This document shows, one piece after another, positions 34,796-44,064 of a stretch of 55,322 bases of DNA. The notes beneath the pieces were generated by a model, which saw nothing but the letters and a program-made list of their open reading frames with translations, had not been told where the DNA came from and ran no database searches. Positions within the stretch are counted from its first letter, which is position 1. Each line of letters begins with the position of its first letter. The position numbers were made by a program, and so were the translations under genes. Source of the DNA: Ureibacillus galli (lineage in GTDB: Bacteria; Bacillota; Bacilli; Bacillales_A; Planococcaceae); contig NZ_JACSQA010000023.1 of NCBI RefSeq assembly GCF_014836845.1, positions 1 through 55,322 on the forward strand. Direction: 5' to 3'.

Positions 34796-35795
34796 TACTC
34801 ATACAAAGAAATTTCGAATCTGGTTTATCCTTTTCTGCCTTTTATTTGTAGTAGCGATTGTATGTGGTATTTCAATGGGAGCTTCCTCATTATCAATCAC
34901 AAGAATTGTTCCTACGATTTTAGGGCAGGGCTCTTTTAAAGAAGAATTTGTTTTATTTTCAGTTAGATTACCCCGTGTTATTATTTTAGCATTAGGTGGT
35001 CTTGCATTAGCAGCAGCTGGTACAATATTCCAAAGTGTTACTCGAAATGATTTGGCCGATCCTGGAGTAATCGGGGTAAATGCGGGTGCTGGAGTAGGGG
35101 TAACTGTATTTTATTTATTTGCGAATACCAACCTTCAACAGTATGTCTTTATGTTACCAGCTGCGGCCTTTTTAGGTGCGCTTTTAACGGTAAGTTGCAT
35201 TTATTTATTTAGTTTTGAAAAAGGGCAAGGAGTTCAACCTTTCAAACTTGTACTAGTTGGTGTAGGATTTGCAACTGCCCTTTCAGGACTTATGGTGCTA
35301 CTTATGTCTACAGCTGAAAGAGCTGATGTACAATTTATATCAAAATGGCTTGTAGGGAATATTTGGGGTACTGATTGGCCTTATCTTTGGGCACTGTTAC
35401 CGTGGTTTATTCTTTGTTTGCCACTCCTATTTTATAAAGTCAATGTTTTAAATATTTTAGCGATGAAGGAATCAACTGCCATTGGATTAGGTGTAAATTT
35501 AAACAAAGAACGAATCCTTTTATTATTCCTTGCTGTTGCCCTTGCTGGTTCGGCTGTTGCAGTTACTGGGGCGATTAGCTTTATCGGATTAATGGCTCCC
35601 CATATTGCGAAGAAATTGATTGGTCCAAGACATCAATATTTTTTACCGATTGCTCTTTTAATTGGTGCTACATTGTTAGTTATCGCGGATACAATTGGAA
35701 GAATACTTCTGACATCCGCTACAATACCTGCTGGACTAATCGTTGCGTTTATTGGAGCTCCGTATTTTATTTTTTTACTCATTCGGAATAAATAA
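34788..35795 (+). CDS. Ferric-siderophore ABC permease, FecCD family (subunit 2)
   Basis: Paralogous to the previous gene: RLPRVIILALGGLALAAAG, RNDLADPGVIGV and AIGLGVN are visible, with GLMAPHIAKKL later. AGGAGG precedes the ATG inside the end of subunit 1. The two should form a heterodimeric channel with the ATPase. Confidence 0.92.
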   Translation: MANTHTKKFRIWFILFCLLFVVAIVCGISMGASSLSITRIVPTILGQGSFKEEFVLFSVRLPRVIILALGGLALAAAGTIFQSVTRNDLADPGVIGVNAGAGVGVTVFYLFANTNLQQYVFMLPAAAFLGALLTVSCIYLFSFEKGQGVQPFKLVLVGVGFATALSGLMVLLMSTAERADVQFISKWLVGNIWGTDWPYLWALLPWFILCLPLLFYKVNVLNILAMKESTAIGLGVNLNKERILLLFLAVALAGSAVAVTGAISFIGLMAPHIAKKLIGPRHQYFLPIALLIGATLLVIADTIGRILLTSATIPAGLIVAFIGAPYFIFLLIRNK

Positions 35796-35800
35796 TTGTG

Positions 35801-35835
35801 AGAAGTTGTTCTAAAAAGGACAACTTCTTTTTTTA
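35801..35835 (+). terminator. Intrinsic terminator of the siderophore operon
   Basis: AGAAGTTGT/ACAACTTCT stem extended by a C-G pair around a short A-rich loop, then seven Ts. Confidence 0.9.
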
Positions 35836-35951
35836 TACTGTATGGAACTTCAGTAATTTATGGAAAAATAAATGGAAAAGTTTAAAAAATTAGTTCTATC
35901 TTGTCCAATTTTACTTACACTAAAGTAAGAAGAAGAATTGAGGTGAAAAGT

Positions 35952-37220
35952 TTGGCAAAAAAATGGGGAATTGCAGCAATCATTTTGTATGCAGTTTACG
36001 CCTTAGCGATGTATTTTTACATATTTCATATTAGTTCAGGGGGTATACCAGATGCGATTAAGGGGACCGTTGCAGATCCCCAAACGTTTATGAACGAACG
36101 TGAACTATACTTAAGTGATGAATATTCGAAAATTCGAAACTTCCTCTTTTTTGTAGTTACTCCTTTTGAATGGCTAACGTATATGTTAATTTTGTTCATG
36201 GGACTTTCGAAGGTTTTTGAAAAATGGGCAGATGTTGGAAAGTGGAAAGTGATTCAAAATGGTGCTTATTTGTTTTTATTATACTTTTTTACGACAGTTG
36301 TCTTTTACCCAATCGATTTATATCGATATTGGTTAAGTAAAGATTACGGCATTAGCACACAAACTTTTCCATCTTGGATGAGGGATTATGTACTTGATTT
36401 TTGGATCAATTTTGGGACAACTTTGATCGTTGTATTAGTATTGTATTGGTTAATAAGAACAAGTGCTAAAAGATGGTGGCTTTACGCATGGCTTTTAACA
36501 ATTCCATTTGCCATCTTTATGATGTATATTCAACCGGTCGTTATTGATCCACTTTATAATGATTTCTACCCGTTACAAGATAAAGAGTTGGAAGAAAAAA
36601 TATTAGCCCTTGCTGATAAAGCGGACATCCCATCCGAACATGTCTTTGAGGTTAACATGTCCGAAAAAACGAACTCATTAAATGCCTATGTGACGGGGAT
36701 AGGGGATAATTCGAGAATTGTTTTATGGGATACAACATTGAACAGTTTAACAGATGAAGAAATATTATTTATCATGGCACATGAAATGGGCCACTATGTT
36801 GAAAAGCATATATATGTCGGTATGGCTTCCTACATTGTTTCGATTTTCATTGGCTTATGGCTCATTTCTAAAATCATGCCATGGCTAATACGTAAATTTG
36901 GAACTGTATTAAAAATTGAAAATATGAAAGACATTCATTCATTACCGCTAATGCTTTTGTTAATTTCCATTTTGTTATTCCTATCTAATCCGGTTTCCAA
37001 TTATATTTCCCGTTATCAAGAAACGAGGGCAGATGAATATGCAATGGAACTAACAGATGATCCTGAGGCAGCCGTAAGTACATTCCAAAATCTTGCGAAG
37101 GCAGGTTTGAGTGAAGTAAACCCACCACTCTTAGTGAAACTGTTCCGATATACCCATCCGCCTATGTTGGAGCGGATTAATACCGTTGCAAAATTTGCTT
37201 CTAAGGAATCAACGGACTAA
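35952..37220 (+). CDS. M48-family zinc metallopeptidase, Ste24/CAAX-protease-like
   Basis: An integral membrane protease with several helices before and after the HEMGH zinc motif (H277, H281) and the downstream Glu ligand in ETRADEYAMELT. It resembles Ste24-type M48A enzymes of bacilli rather than the shorter HtpX. TTG 35952 is set by GAGGTGA; the frame continues upstream for 17 codons without a ribosome site. It probably takes part in membrane-protein quality control. Confidence 0.9.
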   Translation: MAKKWGIAAIILYAVYALAMYFYIFHISSGGIPDAIKGTVADPQTFMNERELYLSDEYSKIRNFLFFVVTPFEWLTYMLILFMGLSKVFEKWADVGKWKVIQNGAYLFLLYFFTTVVFYPIDLYRYWLSKDYGISTQTFPSWMRDYVLDFWINFGTTLIVVLVLYWLIRTSAKRWWLYAWLLTIPFAIFMMYIQPVVIDPLYNDFYPLQDKELEEKILALADKADIPSEHVFEVNMSEKTNSLNAYVTGIGDNSRIVLWDTTLNSLTDEEILFIMAHEMGHYVEKHIYVGMASYIVSIFIGLWLISKIMPWLIRKFGTVLKIENMKDIHSLPLMLLLISILLFLSNPVSNYISRYQETRADEYAMELTDDPEAAVSTFQNLAKAGLSEVNPPLLVKLFRYTHPPMLERINTVAKFASKESTD

Positions 37221-37236
37221 TTAGATACAAAAAGGC

Positions 37237-37265
37237 GCTAGCATTGTGTACAATGCTAGCTTTTT
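37237..37265 (+). terminator. Intrinsic terminator of the M48 peptidase gene
   Basis: A perfect 11-12-bp stem GCTAGCATTGT/ACAATGCTAGC, then five Ts. Confidence 0.9.
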
Positions 37266-37460
37266 ATGTTGTTGTCGTTGGACATAAGTGAATGGATGAA
37301 AAACTTTATTAAAAAATTGTGATGATAGCATAAAAAAAGTGACAAAAGTCTTTGGAGAAATGCGTGCTAAAGGATTTTTCGATATAAAAATGAGCAATTA
37401 TTGTCATAAATCAATGATTTTATTTTCGGAATTGTTCGTCATTTATGAGTAGTTCTATGT
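37266..37460. other. Non-coding stretch before the MetE-like leader
   Basis: Within the 326-base gap between the M48 and MetE-like genes, this part holds no gene that I can support. I looked for a SAM (S-box) riboswitch or a T-box, both common before such methyltransferases, and found neither the S-box core nor the GGTGG box. Confidence 0.55.
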
Positions 37461-37466
37461 TATAGT
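37461..37466 (+). promoter_or_regulatory. Extended -10 promoter of the MetE-like gene
   Basis: TATAGT preceded by TG one base upstream (TGTTATAGT) makes an extended -10 element; no good -35 is seen. The start site would be near 37473, giving a leader of about 75 bases. Confidence 0.45.
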
Positions 37467-37487
37467 ATTAACATTACAATAAAGACG

Positions 37488-37528
37488 ATTGACTTACTTT
37501 GATTTAACGTGTAGTAAGTCAATTTTTT
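37488..37528 (+). terminator. Leader terminator/attenuator hairpin of the MetE-like gene
   Basis: A perfect 11-bp stem ATTGACTTACT/AGTAAGTCAAT with a 14-base loop is followed by six Ts and, two bases later, by the ribosome site AAAGGAG of the gene. It sits downstream of the predicted promoter and upstream of the gene, so it must be read through. No aptamer large enough for a known riboswitch precedes it. Confidence 0.7.
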
Positions 37529-37546
37529 ATAAAGGAGTAGATAAAA

Positions 37547-38650
37547 ATGACAGTAACGCAAATTCAAGCACCATTTCGACATGATCATGTCGGTAGTTTT
37601 TTAAGACCTAAAGCGTTAAAAGAAGCGCGTTCCAAATTTCAAAATAAAGAAATTACATACCATGAATTAAAATTAGTGGAAGATGAAGAAATTATTCGTC
37701 TCATTCAGAAGCAAAAGGAAATAGGAGTGTTAGCTATTTCGGATGGTGAATTTCGCCGTAGTTGGTGGCATTTTGATTTTTTAGGTAGTCTTGAAGGAAT
37801 GGAATATTACGAAAAAGAACATGGTTTAAATTTTCATAATCTAGAAACTCGTAAAGAAGGGGTTCGTGTCATTGGGAAAATTGATTTTGGCCAACATCCA
37901 TTTTTAGATCATTTCAAATTTATTCGTGACAACGCAGGAAATTCTGTCGTGAAGTTTACTATTCCAAGTCCGAATATGTTGCATGCTCGCGCGGATAAGA
38001 ATGTTGACATTTATGCAGATGAACAGGATCTTATTGAAGATACAATTAAAGCCTATCAAAAAGCGATTCAAGCTTTTTATGATGCGGGATGCCGCTACTT
38101 GCAACTGGATGATACTTCATGGGCTAGTCTTTTCTCAGAAGAAAAACGAGCTGAATTAGTTGCTGAAGGAAAGGATCCACAACAGTTTATGAACACATTG
38201 CAATATGTCATTAATGAAACGGTGAAACATAAACCAGCTGATATGACGATTACAATGCACATTTGCCGTGGGAATTATAAATCCACATTCTTTTCTAGCG
38301 GTGGATATGATTATGCTGCAGAAGTCATTTTTGGTGGCTTAAACGTGGATGGCTTATTTTTAGAGTTTGACGATGATCGTTCTGGTAGTTTTGAACCTTT
38401 AAAATATGTCCATCGTAAAGATTTAAAAATTGTTTTAGGATTAGTGACATCTAAATTTGGAGAACTAGAAGATAAGGAAGTAATTAAAGCGCGTATTCAA
38501 GAAGCGGCAAAATATGTTTCATTGGATCAACTATGTTTAAGTCCCCAATGTGGCTTCTCTTCAACAGAGGACGGTAATATTTTAGAAGAAGAGAACCAGT
38601 GGCAAAAACTGACACTAATTAAAGAAATCGCTGAAGAAGTTTGGGGATAA
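37547..38650 (+). CDS. MetE-like cobalamin-independent methionine synthase family protein (YxjG/YxjH type)
   Basis: A 367-residue protein corresponding to the C-terminal, catalytic barrel of MetE. Zinc ligands are visible: H238 and C240 (MHICRGN), E273 (LEFDDD) and C335 (SPQCGF). The N-terminal RHDHVGSFLRP and SDGEFRR match YxjG/YxjH of B. subtilis. It probably transfers a methyl group to homocysteine from an alternative donor, since the folate-binding N-half of MetE is absent. Expression seems to be controlled through the leader hairpin. Confidence 0.88.
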   Translation: MTVTQIQAPFRHDHVGSFLRPKALKEARSKFQNKEITYHELKLVEDEEIIRLIQKQKEIGVLAISDGEFRRSWWHFDFLGSLEGMEYYEKEHGLNFHNLETRKEGVRVIGKIDFGQHPFLDHFKFIRDNAGNSVVKFTIPSPNMLHARADKNVDIYADEQDLIEDTIKAYQKAIQAFYDAGCRYLQLDDTSWASLFSEEKRAELVAEGKDPQQFMNTLQYVINETVKHKPADMTITMHICRGNYKSTFFSSGGYDYAAEVIFGGLNVDGLFLEFDDDRSGSFEPLKYVHRKDLKIVLGLVTSKFGELEDKEVIKARIQEAAKYVSLDQLCLSPQCGFSSTEDGNILEEENQWQKLTLIKEIAEEVWG

Positions 38651-38660
38651 TCAAACAAAT

Positions 38661-38697
38661 ACTTGAATCTACTTTATGTAGGTTCAAGTTTTTTTCA
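38661..38697 (+). terminator. Intrinsic terminator of the MetE-like gene
   Basis: A 12-bp stem ACTTGAATCTAC with its complement (one wobble) around a short T-rich loop, then seven Ts. Confidence 0.88.
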
Positions 38698-38812
38698 TTT
38701 CATTAAAATAGAAATGGAAGTTAAAAGTTGCTAAAATTGTAAATTTTATTACAAACAAGTTCTTTTATACTAGTAGTAAGGGGAATGTACAAAAGGTTAA
38801 GGAGGGATTGGG

Positions 38813-39856
38813 ATGGTGTTCGTTCAAAAATCGAAACAGCATGTTTGGTTGTTGTTCCTTTTACTTGTCCTTGGAAGTAACATGGCTTTGTATCGTACAG
38901 ATTTTGGATTCAGTATATTAGAACAATTTGATTATTCAGGGGCCGTATTAGGATCATTATTTGATTTAGTCATTGTATCTCCAATCTTGATTTTCGTATG
39001 GAAAAAACAAAAGAGTATTAAATTATTGATTCTTTTAATGGCAAGTGGACTAATATTCGCAAGATTTTTAATTCCAATGAATTATTTAAAGCCCTTTGTT
39101 GCTGTAACTTGGTTAGGTTTTGCCATTGAAATTGCTTTTGTAATAATTGAACTCCTTCTAATTGTTACGTTATTTCGGTTTTTGCCTAAAATTATTGCCT
39201 CAACAAAAGAAAGTACACTTCCAATCTTATTCGCCTTTCCGAAAGCCGTTGATTCCCACGTAAAAAAACATCCGATTATACAAATAATTTGTTCCGAAAT
39301 GTTAATGTTTTATTTCGCTTTTGCGAGCTACCGAAATAAACCACAAAATAGCAAGAACACATTAACGATCCATAAAAATTCAAGCTATATTGCATTTCAA
39401 ATTATGCTGATTCATGCCATTGTTATCGAAACTTTAGGCATCCATTGGTGGTTACATGATAAATCAATGTTGTTATCGATTTTACTACTTGTGCTCAATA
39501 TTTATTCGGTTATTTTGATTGTAGCCGATATTCAAGCAATCAGATTAAATCCACTTTATATAGATGAAAATCAATTTTATATTTCCCTTGGATTAATGAA
39601 ACGAATGGAAATTCGATGGGATGAAATTGAGGAAATCATTACAGATCCAGAAGAATTGCAGCAAAAATTAACGAAAGATACGATTGATTTTATTCCGCGT
39701 GATTTTATGGAAGTGTACCCAGACGTTATTCTAAAATTGAAAAAACCAAAGGAAGCCGTTTTAATAATGGGGATTAAAAAAACTTATGATAGAGTTGCGA
39801 TTAAACTAGATGATTTCCATGCCTTTCATGGTGCTTTAAACAAATATAGAGACTGA
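38813..39856 (+). CDS. Membrane protein of unknown function with C-terminal PH-like region
   Basis: A 347-residue protein with about seven to eight hydrophobic helices in the first 240 residues and a soluble C-terminal part (about 245-347) starting NPLYIDENQFYISLGLMKR, which looks like a bacterial PH-type beta domain. AAGGAGG precedes the ATG. It lies just upstream of the LnrJK-like two-component genes but ends in its own terminator. Related bacillus proteins have often been given misleading enzyme names; I assign no function. Confidence 0.7.
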   Translation: MVFVQKSKQHVWLLFLLLVLGSNMALYRTDFGFSILEQFDYSGAVLGSLFDLVIVSPILIFVWKKQKSIKLLILLMASGLIFARFLIPMNYLKPFVAVTWLGFAIEIAFVIIELLLIVTLFRFLPKIIASTKESTLPILFAFPKAVDSHVKKHPIIQIICSEMLMFYFAFASYRNKPQNSKNTLTIHKNSSYIAFQIMLIHAIVIETLGIHWWLHDKSMLLSILLLVLNIYSVILIVADIQAIRLNPLYIDENQFYISLGLMKRMEIRWDEIEEIITDPEELQQKLTKDTIDFIPRDFMEVYPDVILKLKKPKEAVLIMGIKKTYDRVAIKLDDFHAFHGALNKYRD

Positions 39857-39858
39857 AT

Positions 39859-39886
39859 GGGAGGGGGCTTCGTTGCTCCCCTTTTT
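39859..39886 (+). terminator. Probable terminator before the sensor kinase gene
   Basis: GGGAG and CTCCC pair around a GC-rich loop, with CTTTTT after. The stem is short but GC-rich. Confidence 0.65.
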
Positions 39887-39969
39887 AATTTTCACATATA
39901 AAATCGCGTAAGCCCACTATATAATGGAAGTAGAAGATGGGGAAATCTCAGAAAAAAAGGTGAATCATA

Positions 39970-41088
39970 ATGAAAGTATTAATATTTCGCATAGGTTGTC
40001 TCGCAGTAACAATCGGCTCAGTGCTTATACATACAATCAGTACGAATAGTTCCGTTACGTATACTTTTTTTATCATTAGCGGTATTCTTTGTTTCTATTT
40101 TCTTTTACCGCTAACGAAACAACCGTTATACAATTATCTCGCTATTCTTTTGTTCATCGTATTATGTCCTTTTGTATCGATACCACTTGCTTATTTATTA
40201 CCACTTTTTGCCTTTATATTGATGGAAGCAACTTTACAATTGAAAGATAAAACCTTATATCTATTCTTTAGTTTCTGTATTGTTGCCATTGTAACGCTCA
40301 CTTTACTAAATTATCTACCTATATATGACATGTTATTAATGATGATGATCGGATTATGTTGTATTATTCTTAATTATTTTGTGACGCAAGTTGATCATAA
40401 GGAAAAAGTTTTTGAACAACTTCTTTCCCAATATCGACAGTTAAAAAGAATGTCTGTCGAACAAGAACAGTTTGTTCGAGCGGAAGAGCGTACGAAAATC
40501 GCGAGGGATATCCACGATTCAGTAGGCCACAAGCTGACTTCTTTACTAATGCAACTTGAAATGATGTCGATACAAAGTAGTACAGACAGTATACAAGAAG
40601 CAAAACAACTTGCAAGGGATAGTTTGGAAGAAACCCGATTTGCAGTTCGGCAATTAAAATCCTTTGAAACCTCAGGTATCCAATCGGTTATTCAATTAAT
40701 TCGTAAACTGGAGATGGAAAGTCGAATTTATATTCGTTTTACTCTTGAAAAAGGCGTTCTTTCCTTACCGATCTCGAATCAACAAAGTGTTGTACTGTAT
40801 AGAGTTTTACAAGAATGTTTAACGAATGCAATGAAACATAGTCGCTCGAAGGAAGTAGAAGTTATTTTAAAGGTCAATTCTTTACAACATATCCAATTTG
40901 AAGTGAAAAATAAGTTTATTTCTGAACTGCCGTTTATAAAAGGGTTTGGGTTAATCAATATGGAAGAAAGATTAAAGGAAATTGGCGGGGAATTAAGGAT
41001 GGTCCGAACGAATGAACAATTTATCGTAAGTGGATCTTTTCCATTAAAATTTTCTAATCATGAAGAAAAGTTAGAAGAAGGAGTTTAG
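39970..41088 (+). CDS. Sensor histidine kinase of the NarL-type (LnrJ/YfiJ-like)
   Basis: About six membrane helices with very short loops (1-138), a coiled linker (about 140-172), HisKA_3 box ERTKIARDIHDSVGHKL with H182, and an HATPase domain with QECLTNAMKHS and GFGLINMEERL. A membrane-embedded input domain without extracellular sensor, beside a response regulator and a drug-type ABC exporter, matches LnrJ of B. subtilis (linearmycin sensing). TATAAT is seen about 50 bases upstream. Confidence 0.85.
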   Translation: MKVLIFRIGCLAVTIGSVLIHTISTNSSVTYTFFIISGILCFYFLLPLTKQPLYNYLAILLFIVLCPFVSIPLAYLLPLFAFILMEATLQLKDKTLYLFFSFCIVAIVTLTLLNYLPIYDMLLMMMIGLCCIILNYFVTQVDHKEKVFEQLLSQYRQLKRMSVEQEQFVRAEERTKIARDIHDSVGHKLTSLLMQLEMMSIQSSTDSIQEAKQLARDSLEETRFAVRQLKSFETSGIQSVIQLIRKLEMESRIYIRFTLEKGVLSLPISNQQSVVLYRVLQECLTNAMKHSRSKEVEVILKVNSLQHIQFEVKNKFISELPFIKGFGLINMEERLKEIGGELRMVRTNEQFIVSGSFPLKFSNHEEKLEEGV

Positions 41089-41092
41089 TAGT

Positions 41093-41737
41093 TTGACAAT
41101 TAAAATTTTATTAGTTGAAGATCAGACCATTGTCCGAAACGGCTTGAAAATGATTATTGAACAGGATGAAAAGTATGAAATTGTTGGGGAAGCGAGTAAT
41201 GGACTCGAAGCATTAGAAATTGTGGGGAAAAAACAAGTAGATCTTGTTTTAATGGATATTCGAATGCCCGAAATGAATGGCATTGAAGCAACGAAAAAAA
41301 TAAAAGATCAGTATCCTCATATGAAAATCATTATTTTAACAACTTTTGATGATGAAGAGTATGCCTATGAAACATTAAAGGATGGGGCAAACGGCTTTTT
41401 GTTAAAATCTTCCGAACCAGCAAAATTACTTTCTTCCATTCAAAGTGTGATGGAGGGTGGGTTAGTATTACAAGAAGATGTTGCAGCAAAGTTAATGCCG
41501 AAGTTACTTAAACAAACGGTTTCTTCCAATGGACCTACTCAAAACATTCCTTTAACGGAACGGGAGTTAGAAATCGTAAAACTTATAGGAGAAGGTAAGA
41601 CAAATAAAGAAATCGCTAATCGTTTATTTTTATCTATAGGTACGGTGAAAAATCATATCACCCATATATTACAAGAGCTCGATTTACGTGATCGAACTCA
41701 ACTAGCCATCTATGCATTGAAAAAGGGAATTGTTTAA
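41093..41737 (+). CDS. Response regulator, NarL/LuxR type (LnrK-like)
   Basis: Receiver domain with D10, phospho-acceptor D55 (VLMDIRMPE) and the K of LLKSSEP; C-terminal LuxR-type helix-turn-helix from about 150, TEREIEIVKLIGEGKTNKE-type (short motif LIGEGKTNKEIA). TTG 41093 follows GAAGGAG, four bases after the kinase stop. It should activate the downstream ABC genes, possibly via the inverted repeat at 41785. Confidence 0.9.
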   Translation: MTIKILLVEDQTIVRNGLKMIIEQDEKYEIVGEASNGLEALEIVGKKQVDLVLMDIRMPEMNGIEATKKIKDQYPHMKIIILTTFDDEEYAYETLKDGANGFLLKSSEPAKLLSSIQSVMEGGLVLQEDVAAKLMPKLLKQTVSSNGPTQNIPLTERELEIVKLIGEGKTNKEIANRLFLSIGTVKNHITHILQELDLRDRTQLAIYALKKGIV

Positions 41738-41768
41738 AGCGGCGAATCGTTTCGACCGCTTTTTCTTT
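41736..41768 (+). terminator. Terminator between the two-component genes and the ABC genes
   Basis: AAGCGG/CCGCTT stem with inner CGA/TCG pairs, then TTTTTC. It makes the ABC genes a separately controlled unit. Confidence 0.75.
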
Positions 41769-41784
41769 TGGAAAAGTGACTGAA

Positions 41785-41802
41785 GTCATATGGAGTTATG
41801 AC
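41785..41802. promoter_or_regulatory. Candidate LnrK-like operator upstream of the ABC exporter
   Basis: A perfect inverted repeat GTCATA-tggagt-TATGAC lies 63 bases before the ATPase start codon and just upstream of a TATAAG-like -10. Site geometry suits a dimeric NarL-type regulator. Assignment is inference. Confidence 0.5.
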
Positions 41803-41864
41803 GACCGCTACTTATAAGTATGGTTGAAAATTGGTATTGTATGGATAGAAAGGATGGGGAAACG

Positions 41865-42797
41865 ATGATTGAAGTTGTCAATTTGACGAAAAAGTTTAAA
41901 AAAGTAAATGCTGTTGATCAAGTGAATTTTTATATAGAGCCTGGAGAAATTGTTGGATTATTAGGTCCGAATGGAGCAGGCAAATCCACGACTATTACCA
42001 TGTTATCTACATTAATACCGCCAACTGAAGGGGATGTTTTTCTTAATCAAAAGAGCATTATTAAAAATCCAGTATCATTGCGAAAAATTTTAGGAGTCGT
42101 TCCGCAAGAAATTGCGCTGTATGGTGAGTTAACAGCACGGGAAAACTTAAAATTTTTCGGAAACATTCATAAAATGCCGAAGAAAAAATTAGAGGAACGA
42201 ATTGAAATTGTTTTGGAGCAAATCGGTCTTCAAAACGAATCAAAGAAAAAAGTAAAACATTATTCAGGTGGGATGAAACGTCGTTTAAATATTGGCGTTG
42301 CGCTACTTCATGAACCGAAATATTTAATTATGGATGAACCAACCGTCGGAATTGATCCCCAATCAAGAAATCATATATTAGAAACGGTTAAACGATTAAA
42401 TGAAGAATTTCATACGGCGATTATATACACGAGTCACTATATGGAAGAAGTCGAATATATCGCAAAGCGGATATACATTATGGATAAAGGGAAGATTATC
42501 GCTTCTGGCACGAAGGATGAAATTAAATCGATTCTTTCCTCCGAAAATACGATTCTCATTAAATTGGAGCAACCATCCAAAGAATTCGTGCACGCTTTAT
42601 TACAAGAGCCGATGTTATCAAATGTCAATGTAAATGAAAAAGAAATATCCTTTACCGTTGCAAAAGATGTAAATTTCTTACCTACATTAATGACTCTTAG
42701 TAAAAATAGTGGGGTACGCTTAAAGAGCTTCCAAGTAGAAGAGCCAAGCTTAGAGGATGTTTTTTTACATTTAACTGGTCGGGCATTAAGGAATTAG
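41865..42797 (+). CDS. ABC exporter ATP-binding protein (LnrL-like)
   Basis: Walker A GPNGAGKST, signature YSGGMKRRL, Walker B LIMDEPT followed by VGIDPQSR, all of the DrrA/NodI-type export ATPases. A C-terminal domain of about 90 residues follows. ATG 41865 follows GGATGGGG; the upstream in-frame ATG at 41820 has no ribosome site. With two permease genes after it, this is the drug-export half of the cassette. Confidence 0.9.
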   Translation: MIEVVNLTKKFKKVNAVDQVNFYIEPGEIVGLLGPNGAGKSTTITMLSTLIPPTEGDVFLNQKSIIKNPVSLRKILGVVPQEIALYGELTARENLKFFGNIHKMPKKKLEERIEIVLEQIGLQNESKKKVKHYSGGMKRRLNIGVALLHEPKYLIMDEPTVGIDPQSRNHILETVKRLNEEFHTAIIYTSHYMEEVEYIAKRIYIMDKGKIIASGTKDEIKSILSSENTILIKLEQPSKEFVHALLQEPMLSNVNVNEKEISFTVAKDVNFLPTLMTLSKNSGVRLKSFQVEEPSLEDVFLHLTGRALRN

Positions 42798-42807
42798 GAG
42801 GATACTT

Positions 42808-44064
42808 ATGTTTTTATCACTCATTCGAAAGCAAATTACAATTTTACTTCGAAGTCCATCTGAAATGTTAATCCTTCTATTCATGCCGATTGTTCTAATA
42901 ACGATTTTAAGTTTTGCACTTGGGGCATTATGGGAAGGAGAAAATGAAGTATCAAAAGTTGAGTTAGCCATCGTTCAACAAGATGATGAAATTCAACAAT
43001 TAGATCAATTTCTTCATGAAGCAAAGGGGTCAATGAATATAACGAGCGATATGGAGAAAAACCTACAGCAATTGTTACCTATTTCGATCCTCCTTCAACA
43101 AATCGAAGGGAACGAAGAGATGAAGCAATTTATCCATTTAACTGAATTACAGCCTGAAAAGTTGGAGGATGCAAAAGAAAGTGGGGAATATTCTGCTATT
43201 CTTGAAGTCCCAAAGGATTTTACTTTCAACTTTCTATCGTCGATTTACTTACAAGGTGAAAAACCGACTTTCAATGTCTATTTAAATGAGAGTGAGAAAA
43301 TTACCTCTACGATTGTTCAGTCCATTTTAGATTATTATCAACAGCAATATTCATTAGTTTCTTCGTTGGCACAAAACGGGGTACCGATGAATATGGATGC
43401 ACTGCCTAAAATGGAGATTGCTTCTGATACGCGGACTGTTGATTCACAAACAGAAATTACTTCGAGTACGTATTATACGTTTAGTATGACGGTGATGTTC
43501 ATTTTATATATTGCGAGCACTTTAGCAAGTCAGGCTTTTGTAGAAAAGTATTTTCATATTTTCGATCGTGTTTTGTTGGCCCGTATCCATCCTCTTACTT
43601 ATTTATTAAGTATTATGACGGCTACAATTATTCTCGCGATTGTGCAAGTCGGTTTATTATTTACCTTTGCCCATTTTGTTTTTCATATTTCCTTTACCCA
43701 ATGGGAATTGTTTGTCGTCATGACGTTACTTCTTTCCATCGTTGTAGGTGGATTGGCAGCATTGTTATCTTCGATTAACTATCGAACCAATTCTGGGGAA
43801 GCTTCGAACGTATTTTCCAATGCTTTTGTCTCTGTTTTTGCCCTTGTAGGGGGAAGTTACTTTAATATTAGTAGTTTATCTCCGTGGTTAGCGGAACTGG
43901 GGATGTGGACCCCGAATGGTGCAGCATTAAATGGGTATTTGAAAATTTACCAAAACGCCACGTTGATGGAAATTATGCCGAACATCATTCATTTGGCGAT
44001 TTTAGCTGTTTTATTTACAGTGCTAGCGGTAGTTCTGTTCCCGAAACGAGGTGGAATTGTATGA
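42808..44064 (+). CDS. ABC-2 type export permease (LnrM-like)
   Basis: One N-terminal helix, a large extracytoplasmic loop (about 50-215), then five helices at the C-terminus, the ABC2_membrane_3 layout. Length 418. GGAGG precedes the ATG. Its TGA overlaps the ATG of the second permease (ATGA). Confidence 0.88.
   Translation: MFLSLIRKQITILLRSPSEMLILLFMPIVLITILSFALGALWEGENEVSKVELAIVQQDDEIQQLDQFLHEAKGSMNITSDMEKNLQQLLPISILLQQIEGNEEMKQFIHLTELQPEKLEDAKESGEYSAILEVPKDFTFNFLSSIYLQGEKPTFNVYLNESEKITSTIVQSILDYYQQQYSLVSSLAQNGVPMNMDALPKMEIASDTRTVDSQTEITSSTYYTFSMTVMFILYIASTLASQAFVEKYFHIFDRVLLARIHPLTYLLSIMTATIILAIVQVGLLFTFAHFVFHISFTQWELFVVMTLLLSIVVGGLAALLSSINYRTNSGEASNVFSNAFVSVFALVGGSYFNISSLSPWLAELGMWTPNGAALNGYLKIYQNATLMEIMPNIIHLAILAVLFTVLAVVLFPKRGGIV

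Noticed and set aside
37266-37546. SAM (S-box) riboswitch or T-box before the MetE-like gene
   Set aside because: I searched by eye for the conserved cores and found neither. Only a short terminator-like hairpin is present.
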